In this document: piece by piece, positions 37,233 to 45,399 of the stretch
Numbering within the stretch: the first letter of the stretch is position 1
How the letters are laid out: each line of letters begins with the position of its first letter
From: Oligoflexales bacterium
GTDB taxonomy: Bacteria; Bdellovibrionota_B; Oligoflexia; Oligoflexales; RGVZ01
Length of the DNA stretch: 64,000 nt
Assembly: GCA_947494335.1 (NCBI GenBank)
Contig: CANLUT010000004.1
Coordinates: 248,001-312,000, forward strand
Reading direction: 5' to 3'
The notes under the pieces: model-generated
What the model saw: only the letters and a program-made list of their open reading frames with translations
Database searches by the model: none
Told to the model about the DNA's origin: nothing
Translations under genes and position numbers: made by a program

Positions 37233-37520
37233 GAAGGAGCTCCTCGATGATAAATAACCACATGAAAATCATTCAAAGCTTTTGCGCGGTGGAAGAAGGA
37301 TCGGCAGCTCACTCAGCGTAATCAAGAAATGTTAAATTTATCAATGGGATCAGATGTTTGCCGAAGCAATTTTCCAGGATGTTTTGGACGCAAGATCGAA
37401 CTAACCAGCGATATCGTCCCGTTTTAACGAGTCCACGTAAATGGACCTGGAGATATTGCTAGGCTGTATCTCATACTTCCAAAAAGATTTTTCAGAAGAT
37501 CAGCTCGATGGGATTTAATC

Positions 37521-37919
37521 CTAACTTCCATTTTGCTCAATGATAACATCTTTGACCAGATAGTTGCCATCAGGCAAAAAAACTATCTGCCAAATCTCGT
37601 CATTTGACTTTTCTGCCCATGTAATCAAATAAGCGGGTATCGTGTCAGTAAAATAATATCCGTCATGATTTCCCAGCTCCTTTCGAATGTCCTCGATCGG
37701 TCGCCCGATCCATCTATTTTTATTCCGCAGTAATGAAGATGCCATTTTAGACCGCTCAGTTAGTCCTCCATTTTTAAATCGAGATGCGTCAAAACCCTCC
37801 CCTCCCCAGCGCTTTTCTGCCTTTTCAACGGTCATTTTTTTTCCAAACCAAACAAGCTGCGCAAAGGATGGTTCGCTCGCCGCTGTCATGACTAAAATGA
37901 AAATTATGATATTTTTCAC
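37521..37919 (-). CDS. Small secreted protein of unknown function
   Basis: About 132 residues with a signal peptide (residues 1-20, ending SFAQ). The mature part has the pattern of SmpA/BamE-like folds: WIGRPIEDIRKELG followed by a Tyr-rich hairpin and an IVFLPDGNYLVKDV strand. This resemblance is weak and unconfirmed. It starts at GTG, overlapping the stop of the upstream gene by four bases (GTGA). It is the third gene of a minus-strand unit headed by an AAA ATPase. It could act as a partner of the upstream secreted protein. Confidence 0.7.
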   Translation of the reverse strand: MKNIIIFILVMTAASEPSFAQLVWFGKKMTVEKAEKRWGGEGFDASRFKNGGLTERSKMASSLLRNKNRWIGRPIEDIRKELGNHDGYYFTDTIPAYLITWAEKSNDEIWQIVFLPDGNYLVKDVIIEQNGS

Positions 37920-38569
37920 TTAAATTTTTTCCCCCGCGGTGACAGAACAATTAATCTTTTTTGTACCAAAGAATCTAAAAATGTTTTTAGTAAATTTTCT
38001 CCATTACACTGACTGATCAGCCTCAAGTTCTCGCAAGCTAAAACTCCAGCACGATTATTTGCAAGGTCCATTGCCTTTTCTTCAACTGATTGAAGCAGCG
38101 TATCTTCGTGAGCATCTAGAACTGTAACAGAAAATCTCGGACCAAAATGACTCGTTAGCAATCCAGCCCAAACGAAATGCCTACAAGCATCACTTTCGTC
38201 ATTTGCTGTACTGCCTTTGTAAATTGTTAAGCACAATCGCTCTGCTTTCCATGAGTACGCATAAGCGCGCGTCATTTCCGATGGAAACTCTGAAACCAAA
38301 GCACGCTCTGACATTGTCAAAGCCGGATAAAGCTTGGAAATCTCAAAAAACGCAACGCCTCCGAAGTTGAGCTCGCAAAGATCTGCGCACCAGTTTGGGC
38401 AAATAGCCGTCGTTAGCGATGTCCTTATCGCCATACAATCTAGCATACACATTAGCCCAGGTCTCACCCGTGCCGCGGCGAACCAATCACTACAATACAA
38501 AGGCATTGCAGATAATAATTCTGTATTACCCAGGAGCAGAGCAGCTATTAATAGACGAACAAATCGCAT
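37916..38569 (-). CDS. Secreted cysteine-rich protein with DUF6973-like core
   Basis: A 217-residue protein with a signal peptide (about 1-21). A cysteine-rich stretch (about 26-67) is followed by the motif SDACRHFVWAGLLTSHFG, then AHE and MDLANNRAG. This order, [DN]AxRHxxW then AHE then DLxNNxxG, is that of the DUF6973-type domain found in secreted and toxin-like proteins; the match is by eye. Activity is unknown. An AAGGA site precedes the ATG, 29 bases after the ATPase gene on the same strand. Secretion plus a coupled small secreted partner could fit an effector with its partner; that is inference. Confidence 0.72.
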   Translation of the reverse strand: MRFVRLLIAALLLGNTELLSAMPLYCSDWFAAARVRPGLMCMLDCMAIRTSLTTAICPNWCADLCELNFGGVAFFEISKLYPALTMSERALVSEFPSEMTRAYAYSWKAERLCLTIYKGSTANDESDACRHFVWAGLLTSHFGPRFSVTVLDAHEDTLLQSVEEKAMDLANNRAGVLACENLRLISQCNGENLLKTFLDSLVQKRLIVLSPRGKKFK

Positions 38570-38598
38570 AGAATCCTTCGGGCATCAAAGCAATTTGT

Positions 38599-39768
38599 TT
38601 AACTCCAAGTCGTCCATGGCAAGACTCCAATTCCTCCAGATTTAGGGGGAATTTCTGCATGTCCAACTGGCGCAATTAAATAACCATGACGTGACCCCAG
38701 TTTTTGCATCGCACCTTCAAGTGAACGCTCCAAAAAACTTCGCTGCTGTAATGATGTAACAATTTTCATCGGGGAGTTATTCCAGATCCAATCAACTGCA
38801 GAGCCCCTAATACTTTTGAAATAGCAACGATCGTCAGTCATACCGTGGAAACCCATCAATGATGAAGTCTCAGTCCACAAGGCGTGACGAATTAAAGATA
38901 AAACTGCAGATGAGGATTTGACGTCTCCCATAACATAGCCTGCAAGTCCGGAGTCACCTAAAATCCAAATCTCTTTTCCCACACCCATTTCGTGACAAGA
39001 AATTCGTCGGACCAGAAAAATTGTCTCCATTGCCTCCAGATAATTACGAAGGCGTCGACTGTCATAATCAAAAGATGTCAGCGTCGGAAGCTCGCCTTGA
39101 ATTAACGACTTACCAATACTTCGGAGGATTCCTTTCGTAATTTCTGGCTGATAAGACTTCTTAAAACATTGCGCCAAGTCGCGATAGATTGTCGTCTCAA
39201 GCCATCCTTTCCAATAATCTTTAACTTGTGATTCATTCCTAAGAAACATGGGCACAGGCATGCCACCCCTTTGCGCATGAAAAAGCAGCTCTTCCCAACT
39301 GAAACGTCCGCGCAAGCCTTCCTCTAACTCAGGCAAGCCTTTTAAAGGATGAGCTTGTTGAGCCTCTGCCAGGGTCATTGGAAATAATTGGCACAAACCG
39401 ATTCGACCCGTAAGAGACTCCCTGACCCCAATTCTTGATGAAAACTGCGACGAACCAGTCACATAGAACTGTCCAGGAATTCTCTTATTATCTACTGACA
39501 TTTTTATTGCGTCGAAAAGCCTGGGTGCTTTCTGAATCTCGTCGATAACTACTGGACGATTTTGCCGAGCTAAGAAAATTTTGGGTGAGTCAATGGCGGA
39601 CTGCTGATAATCGTCGTCGTCTAGCGTGATGTAGTTAGCGATGCCAAGCTGCTCGCGAAATAGGGTAGTTTTGCCCGATTGCCTCAGCCCTACAACGCCA
39701 ACAACAGGCCAAAGCTTAGCCTGTTTTTTGAGGTATGGAGAAATGAATCGGGTCCGTCTGTGCGGCAC
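38599..39768 (-). CDS. AAA_14/DUF4143 family ATPase
   Basis: A 389-residue protein with the P-loop GLRQSGKTTL, the Walker B VVIDEIQKAP and the sensor TGSSQFSS, followed by the C-terminal DUF4143 half (ETIFLVRRIS). This family is widespread, patchily distributed and of unknown function; members are often near mobile or defence genes. It starts at GTG with AAGGA upstream. A 16-bp perfect inverted repeat lies 26 bases upstream of the start. Two secreted-protein genes follow in the same transcription direction. Confidence 0.88.
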   Translation of the reverse strand: MPHRRTRFISPYLKKQAKLWPVVGVVGLRQSGKTTLFREQLGIANYITLDDDDYQQSAIDSPKIFLARQNRPVVIDEIQKAPRLFDAIKMSVDNKRIPGQFYVTGSSQFSSRIGVRESLTGRIGLCQLFPMTLAEAQQAHPLKGLPELEEGLRGRFSWEELLFHAQRGGMPVPMFLRNESQVKDYWKGWLETTIYRDLAQCFKKSYQPEITKGILRSIGKSLIQGELPTLTSFDYDSRRLRNYLEAMETIFLVRRISCHEMGVGKEIWILGDSGLAGYVMGDVKSSSAVLSLIRHALWTETSSLMGFHGMTDDRCYFKSIRGSAVDWIWNNSPMKIVTSLQQRSFLERSLEGAMQKLGSRHGYLIAPVGHAEIPPKSGGIGVLPWTTWS

Positions 39769-39793
39769 GTTACACCGTTCCTTCAGCGTCTAA

Positions 39794-39840
39794 AAGTGCT
39801 ATCATTATTTTACATATAATGTTGAATAATGATAGCACTT
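39794..39840. repeat. 16-bp perfect inverted repeat upstream of the AAA_14 ATPase gene
   Basis: AAGTGCTATCATTATT (39794-39809) and its exact reverse complement (39825-39840) flank a 15-base loop. It lies in the promoter region of the ATPase gene. It has no T-run suitable for a terminator. It could be an operator, a cruciform or a remnant of a mobile element end. Confidence 0.7.
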
Positions 39841-39995
39841 ACGACTCGCATAAAAGCTTAAAAATGAATATTTCCCTATTAATATCGGTATCTTAATATG
39901 ATTTTTCGCTGAAAATAATGCTGTTATTTTCTCTTTACAGCACGCATTGGCTTGAGTAGGTTGCGCCCAGCATCACCGCCATAAAGGACCAACTT

Positions 39996-41147
39996 ATGAT
40001 TAAGAGCCTCAAATCACTTGCTTTGCTTGCAATGATCGTTTCCCTCGCAGCTTGCAGCCGAGGCGAGATTGCTCCCATGTCGACAAAAACCGTCGATATT
40101 CCGCAAACGCCAGTAAAGAGTCAGGGACATGTTGGTTTTTGTTGGTCTTACGCAACAATCGGACTGATTGAAAGCATCATACTTCGCAAAACTGGAGTCC
40201 AGATGGATTTAAGCGAAGAAAGTTTAGGATTTTACCGCATGGCTGAAGAGCTACATGCATTATCTCAGAAGGTTGAGGCCGCAGAGGTTGCTGATGCTGA
40301 CCTCGTCAAGAAAAAGGTTTTTGAAGATCTTGAAGGTTGGGACGTAACTTTCAATCCACTATACAATCCTGGTCTTTCCGTAAGAAGTGCACTTCAGCTT
40401 GTGCGAGACTTCGGAGTTGTGCCTGAAAGTTCGTGGTCCTACAAGTTTAAGGACGGCGATCAGGAAACTGCCTTGCTACAACATATCTATGCTGGCTTTG
40501 CAAAGCTCATGAACACACATGGCCGCTCAAAAGTAACTTGGGAGATGATCGTGGATCTTCTCTCGGAAAAAGAAGCTTTTGGTAGCAAACCACCTTCAAC
40601 GTTCGACTATCTGACTGCAAGCGGTGAGAAAAAAACGTACGACGCCAAAGAATTCATCGCAGATGTCGCCGGATTTACAGTTGACGATTACACCTACATG
40701 ATTCCGGATGCCACCATAGGCTACGATCAGATTGTGAAAGCTATCAAACTGACGCTCGAACGTGGCCTAGCAATTCCATTGAGCTACATGATTTATGAAG
40801 AAACCTTTAATGAATGGGACGCGTCCTATTCAGTGCAAGATCCAAATCGGGAGTTTAAACAAGACGGTGGGCACGTTGTGTTAGTAACCGACTTCGTAAA
40901 TGTAGGCGGTCGGCCTGGAAGTGTACCTCGCGATGAAATGCTGGCTGAAATGGCCAAGCCATCCTCGGCTTTGGATTATCTCATCGTAAAAAATTCGTGG
41001 GACTCACACCTTGCAAGCCCACTCCTTAGACATCCTGGCTATCACACGATGTATCAGAGCTACTTGCAACTTTTGGTAAAAAAGCCCGTTGATATAACCA
41101 TTGTTGTCCCAAGAGACATCGCGTTTCAGGTGAGATACGGCCGCTAA
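39996..41147 (+). CDS. Papain-like (C1 family) cysteine peptidase lipoprotein
   Basis: A 383-residue protein with a lipobox (VSLAAC, Cys20). It has a complete papain triad: Gln43 and Cys49 in SQGHVGFCWSYA, His293 in DGGHVVLV and Asn333 in IVKNSWDS. A ~200-residue insert separates Cys and His domains; it is helical and may limit access to the site. The protein should act at the outer surface or in the periplasm. The 72 bases downstream show no terminator. It is followed by an ATP-grasp gene on the same strand. Confidence 0.9.
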   Translation: MIKSLKSLALLAMIVSLAACSRGEIAPMSTKTVDIPQTPVKSQGHVGFCWSYATIGLIESIILRKTGVQMDLSEESLGFYRMAEELHALSQKVEAAEVADADLVKKKVFEDLEGWDVTFNPLYNPGLSVRSALQLVRDFGVVPESSWSYKFKDGDQETALLQHIYAGFAKLMNTHGRSKVTWEMIVDLLSEKEAFGSKPPSTFDYLTASGEKKTYDAKEFIADVAGFTVDDYTYMIPDATIGYDQIVKAIKLTLERGLAIPLSYMIYEETFNEWDASYSVQDPNREFKQDGGHVVLVTDFVNVGGRPGSVPRDEMLAEMAKPSSALDYLIVKNSWDSHLASPLLRHPGYHTMYQSYLQLLVKKPVDITIVVPRDIAFQVRYGR

Positions 41148-41219
41148 GGGTTCCAGTCGCCTCGGTAATGATGTAAAATTAATCAATACGATAGATTAAC
41201 CCAAGACGATGGACGTCCG

Positions 41220-42269
41220 ATGGCACGACCTCCTTTGCGAGTTCTGCTCATATACGACTTGCCCGAACCTGTTTCGGAGCATGATGATCCTCGCTACCTG
41301 ATTGATCATGACGATCGTCCAACAGAACGCGACGTCGTTCGCGCCATCAAGCGACTCGGGTTTGAACTGCACATCCACGGCGTGTTTAATGACATGCCAG
41401 GCCTTATAAGCAAAATCCTATCTCTAAAGCCTGATGTTATTTTTAATCTCTGCGAAACCTACCGCGGAAGCAGGTCTTACGAAGGCGATATTGCATCTCT
41501 GCTTGAGCTTTCCGGAGTTCCCTACACCGGATCACGTCCCGCAGCGCTTCATCTTTGCAAAGACAAAGGAACCACCAAAAAAATTGCCGGATGGGATAAT
41601 ATTCGAGTCCCGGCATTTAAGATGTTTACGCGAGATGACTTCAAGTTCGAACCGTTCGTTGCGAACTTCCCTTTAATCGTAAAACCTCTGGACCGAGAAG
41701 CCAGCGAAGGTATTTCCAAGGCCAGCATCGTACATGACTGGACGGACTGCGAAGAGCGAGCCGCTTGGGTCGCCCACAAACTAAAGTCAGACGTGATCGT
41801 TGAGGAATTCATTCACGGCAGAGAAGTATATATTGGCGTGATTAATCGCAACGGCATTATCGAAACCCTTCCGCCGCGCGAGCTTTTCTTTGATAATCTC
41901 GAAAAAGATGAGCCGATGATCGCGACCTATAAAGCAAAATGGGACGACAATTACCGGGCTCGCTGGGGAATTTCGACAAGTCGTGCAGCCAGCCTATCTA
42001 AGGCTCAACTTGAGATGCTGTCCTCTCAAAGCCTCAAAATTTTTAAAAGCCTAGGCTTACGTGGCTATGCTCGTATTGATTGGCGCCTGACAACAGACGG
42101 CGTTCCAGTATTTCTTGAAGCCAATCCCAACCCCGCACTGTCCCATGACGATGACTTTGCCAAAGCGGCAAAATCAAGCGGTATTCAATATCAAGAGCTC
42201 ATCTCCGACATCATTGCTGCATCTCTTGCTGAACAACAATTAACGAGTAGCTCAAGACAGGCTGGTTAG
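41220..42269 (+). CDS. ATP-grasp ligase, D-alanine-D-alanine ligase-like
   Basis: A 349-residue ATP-grasp protein. The N-terminal domain holds FNLCETYRGSRSYEG, in place of the Ddl HGxxGEDG loop. The ATP-binding part holds PLIVKPLDREASEGIS and VEEFIHGREVYIGVI, and the metal site is VFLEANPNPAL. The family joins a carboxylate to an amine; the substrate cannot be told, and the altered first loop argues against it being the cell-wall Ddl. It is tail to tail with a zinc metallopeptidase gene, seven bases apart. Confidence 0.82.
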   Translation: MARPPLRVLLIYDLPEPVSEHDDPRYLIDHDDRPTERDVVRAIKRLGFELHIHGVFNDMPGLISKILSLKPDVIFNLCETYRGSRSYEGDIASLLELSGVPYTGSRPAALHLCKDKGTTKKIAGWDNIRVPAFKMFTRDDFKFEPFVANFPLIVKPLDREASEGISKASIVHDWTDCEERAAWVAHKLKSDVIVEEFIHGREVYIGVINRNGIIETLPPRELFFDNLEKDEPMIATYKAKWDDNYRARWGISTSRAASLSKAQLEMLSSQSLKIFKSLGLRGYARIDWRLTTDGVPVFLEANPNPALSHDDDFAKAAKSSGIQYQELISDIIAASLAEQQLTSSSRQAG

Positions 42270-42276
42270 ATCTCTC

Positions 42277-43044
42277 TCAATGAACGTTGAGACTCTTCAA
42301 ACGTCCAACATAGTATGAGGCGAGTGTTCGTCGCATGCGTCGTGCATCAAAAATTCTTTGCTTTGATACACGCTTTGGGATTTCCAGGCCGACGTCACGC
42401 ATAAGCCTGTCGACAAATTCTAATTTCTTAAGTGCCACTGGAAATTTACTGTAGGTTTTTTTCCAGTGCGAATGTGGGTCAAGCCAGACGGCAAACGTTT
42501 CAGCAAAATCTTCATCGGGATGAGTCTGAGCGTATCCCCCGGGAAGATTTTTGACGTAATCTGGGTGCGACGAAAGTGTCGGAACAGAGTCGGGATCATA
42601 TTTCTGCTTGGGATTTCCAAAAACTGCACGCCAGTCGTCTCGCTTTGAAAGTCGGTAGGCGTGATCAACACAATGTCCTGCTTCATGACGCAGAAGACGC
42701 ATAAACTCCGCGCGACTGCCACCTTCGACAAAACCAATGAGCTTTTGTTCAATCTGTTTTAAGCGCGAATCAGCAAGCCAAAAGGGGATTGCGATTGCGG
42801 TTGTACCACTCGGACAAAACCATTCATCGCCCAAGTATGTTTCAATTTTCAAATGAACGAGATGCTTGCGACGAAGTTCTGCGTGAAGTTGCATGATCAA
42901 ATGATCAAATTTCGCAGCACTGCTCTGTGGAGTTAGCTCTGAAACTGATCGCGATAAAAGAGAACGCGCTCCTTTGGGAACACGTTTATAAATATTTGCG
43001 ACTACTGCTTCTTTTTTAAACACATCAAGTGCCATACAAGTCAT
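42277..43044 (-). CDS. Putative zinc-binding metallopeptidase (Peptidase_Mx-like)
   Basis: About 255 residues, cytoplasmic, with the zinc motif HEAGH (about 120-124) and a downstream DEDFAETFAVW that supplies a third ligand, in the pattern of PF15887-like peptidases. Substrate unknown. The ATG at 43044 has GAGGTG upstream; the frame runs open a further 117 bases into the LexA operator, but those codons are unlikely to be translated. It is divergent from imuA, and the LexA operator at 43151-43172 may also affect it. Confidence 0.8.
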   Translation of the reverse strand: MTCMALDVFKKEAVVANIYKRVPKGARSLLSRSVSELTPQSSAAKFDHLIMQLHAELRRKHLVHLKIETYLGDEWFCPSGTTAIAIPFWLADSRLKQIEQKLIGFVEGGSRAEFMRLLRHEAGHCVDHAYRLSKRDDWRAVFGNPKQKYDPDSVPTLSSHPDYVKNLPGGYAQTHPDEDFAETFAVWLDPHSHWKKTYSKFPVALKKLEFVDRLMRDVGLEIPKRVSKQRIFDARRMRRTLASYYVGRLKSLNVH

Positions 43045-43127
43045 CGCTATCACCTCAAATGGGGCGATGCAACAATCGATGTAACACTTGCAGAGTGGGG
43101 GTTTTAAAGAATTGTGTGGCGCGAGGC

Positions 43128-43157
43128 TTGACAGAGATCTTCGAAACGTAATACCAT
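43128..43157 (+). promoter_or_regulatory. Sigma-70-like promoter of the imu operon
   Basis: TTGACA at 43128-43133 and TACCAT at 43152-43157, 18 bases apart. The -10 box lies inside the palindromic operator at 43151-43172, so a bound repressor would block RNA polymerase directly. Confidence 0.6.
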
Positions 43158-43172
43158 ACATTTGTATGGTAT
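43151..43172. promoter_or_regulatory. Probable LexA operator of the imu operon
   Basis: ATACCATAC, ATTT, GTATGGTAT: two perfect 9-bp arms around four bases, 11 bases before the imuA start. It shares the CCATAC-N4-(A/G)TATGG core and spacing with the lexA site. imu cassettes are LexA-controlled in most bacteria. Confidence 0.82.
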
Positions 43173-43182
43173 GGAGTCTTTT

Positions 43183-43881
43183 ATGGTAGCTGCTGAAGTC
43201 TTAGAAATATTGTCTGATAACCGCATCCGAACTGCAAGTAGCAACCACCCAAAGTCCTTGCCCGTAACCTCAGCCACAACCGCAAACAACCCTCAGGAGG
43301 TGAAATTATGCTTTGGAATCAGCGCTTTGGACGAGCTCTTCAGTGGTGGATTGGCATTTGGAACCCTCTTGGAAATGGGTATACCCTTCGGCAACGGAGG
43401 CCGCAGACTCTTGGTCCAATTTATAGCGGCCGCCAGCTCCGGAGCCTCCGACGGACAGAGGCACTGGTGTTTGTGGATCTCTGCAAGGCAGCAGCCCGCA
43501 GCGTACCCACCAGCCTGGCAGGCCCTGGGCGTCGACCTACAGCGCCTGCGCTTTGCCTGGTCCGCGTCACCAGTCGGCGATCTTAAGTTTGCTCTGTTAA
43601 ACGATCTCTTTCGGGTCATTGTCATCGATCACCCAGCTCCTCTGAAACCGGACGATCATGTCTTTTTGGCGCAATGTGCGCGCCAGCATCGCAAGATCAT
43701 TGTTGTCGCTCGTGATGGCTTTTTGGACCCAAGAGACTCGAACACAGCAGCTAAGTATCGCTTAAATATATGGAGGCCGGCGCACCAAAACATTTTGGAG
43801 ATCACACCGGTGCGCGGCCTCCATCGATCCACGAAGGTCTCATCATTTTTTCAGCATCCTAATTTCAAAATAGATCCATGA
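43183..43881 (+). CDS. imuA: ImuA, RecA-like component of the SOS mutasome
   Basis: About 232 residues related to RecA/SulA. The N-terminal part has GISALDELFSGGLAFGTLLEM, and the P-loop place reads GIPFGNGGRR without the Lys-Ser/Thr of RecA, as in other ImuA proteins. ImuA works with ImuB and DnaE2 in damage-induced mutagenesis. The ATG at 43183 has GGAG six bases upstream and lies just downstream of the LexA operator. imuB follows 45 bases later. The protein is shorter than some ImuA but the core is present. Confidence 0.85.
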   Translation: MVAAEVLEILSDNRIRTASSNHPKSLPVTSATTANNPQEVKLCFGISALDELFSGGLAFGTLLEMGIPFGNGGRRLLVQFIAAASSGASDGQRHWCLWISARQQPAAYPPAWQALGVDLQRLRFAWSASPVGDLKFALLNDLFRVIVIDHPAPLKPDDHVFLAQCARQHRKIIVVARDGFLDPRDSNTAAKYRLNIWRPAHQNILEITPVRGLHRSTKVSSFFQHPNFKIDP

Positions 43882-43926
43882 AGCATCTATTTAACAGTCG
43901 CTTCCCATTTAAAAACGAGTTTGATC

Positions 43927-45399
43927 ATGACGTATCCCGTCCTCCCCTTTTCGTCCGCATTGTCTGGCGCATCCCGCCTAAGCAGCTTCGTAGCTGTTTA
44001 TACGGATGCGCCAGATGGCGGAGATTTCCTGAGCATCACACCACGGGTGATGCAGTGGAATCGCCACACGTTTATTCTTGATCTCAGTCATGTCACTCAA
44101 TACTGGACACAGATTGCTTCTGAGCAAGACCTCTCGTTTACCGAGTTTTTACCGAAACTGTTTGAGAGTTTGTCGCATAGACCTTCGTGCGTCACCATAG
44201 CTGATCATCCATGGCGAGCTCTAGTCGCTTTGTCGGTTGCATTAGAACGACCAACACTAAGCTTTCTTGATGTTCAAAGCCACCTTGGACGGAAAATCCT
44301 TCATGACGTTAGCTGGACAAACTGGCTAGCACTTTGTCGTGAGCTTCGTGATCACTTACTTGCAACTGGTAGCAAGAATATCCAAGCGTCATTTTCTGCC
44401 ATGACTAAAACGATTGAGCGTATGCGCCTTTCTAACATCTCCCAAATGGCTGATGTAGAAGCCACGGCCATGCAGCGCCGGTTTGGCAAACTGATTGCTA
44501 CCGCCTGGGATTGGACGTGGGGCAAACAAAGATCTCTCTTTGATGAAACCTTTATCGATGGATTTCCATGGCAAGGAGTCACCTACAAAGAATCACCAAA
44601 GATCAGTCGCTACCTTGAGTCATCTCTACGAGAGTGGGACCATATTGCTCCACTCCTGTGTGAAGACCTTAATAAAATCTGCAATCTCAATTGCTGGACG
44701 TCCAGCGAACGAGTTGTAAGCCTGGAGTGGGTGCTGTCCTTTTCCTGCAGCCCATCCCTCCGCATCCCCGTCTTGTTCCGCCATCCGCATGCCCTCCACC
44801 GCGAATCCGGCCACCACAAGACAGCACTGCTCCAGGCCTTCTATTCTTGGCAAAACGCCATGCGCTCACGGAAAAAACCGGAGGCTGATGGCGAGACATA
44901 TTTGAGTGATGATGCGGTGACAGAATGGAGTGTAAGTGTCGCTGAGCGACTGATCATGCCTTCCAGTATTCAAAGCCTATTTAAAGACGACTTATCCACA
45001 GAGTCTGCACAGCTCAGAGATCTTGAAAATTCTCTTCCGGTTCCTCTAGTTAGCTACACCACAACCGATCACTGGTCTCCGGAAAGATCGTTTACCCCAA
45101 CACACGCACAAAACATAAAAGACCTACAAAACATACCTTTTGGACACATTGCGAGGCTTGCCATGAACCAACGACGCCCTTTGTTTATGTATGATCATCC
45201 AGAGCCACTGGCCGAAAAGCATCAATCATCAGCCATGGTATTTTGCGAGCGTCTGGCCACATCCTGGTGGACAGATACCGCACCCTCACCGCGCGGGACA
45301 TGTCGCAATTACTATGTGCGTATGACCGACGACGGACTGTTACAGTGGGTTTTTCAAAATGACGACGGGAGTTTATGTCTCCATGGACTCTACGGTTAA
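43927..45399 (+). CDS. imuB: ImuB, Y-family polymerase-like mutasome hub
   Basis: About 490 residues. The N-terminal Y-family body is strongly diverged and shows no catalytic Asp/Glu motif, as known for ImuB. The C-terminus carries the family tail with RPLFMYDHPEPL, RNYYVRMTDDG and the closing LCLHGLYG. ImuB tethers DnaE2 to the beta clamp. A canonical clamp-binding motif was not identified with certainty. The ATG has GAG upstream. The dnaE2 frame overlaps its end by up to 41 bases. Confidence 0.83.
   Translation: MTYPVLPFSSALSGASRLSSFVAVYTDAPDGGDFLSITPRVMQWNRHTFILDLSHVTQYWTQIASEQDLSFTEFLPKLFESLSHRPSCVTIADHPWRALVALSVALERPTLSFLDVQSHLGRKILHDVSWTNWLALCRELRDHLLATGSKNIQASFSAMTKTIERMRLSNISQMADVEATAMQRRFGKLIATAWDWTWGKQRSLFDETFIDGFPWQGVTYKESPKISRYLESSLREWDHIAPLLCEDLNKICNLNCWTSSERVVSLEWVLSFSCSPSLRIPVLFRHPHALHRESGHHKTALLQAFYSWQNAMRSRKKPEADGETYLSDDAVTEWSVSVAERLIMPSSIQSLFKDDLSTESAQLRDLENSLPVPLVSYTTTDHWSPERSFTPTHAQNIKDLQNIPFGHIARLAMNQRRPLFMYDHPEPLAEKHQSSAMVFCERLATSWWTDTAPSPRGTCRNYYVRMTDDGLLQWVFQNDDGSLCLHGLYG

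Noticed and set aside
43162-43182. TTG or earlier ATG start of imuA within the operator
   Set aside because: These lie inside or at the edge of the palindrome; ATG 43183 has GGAG at proper spacing.
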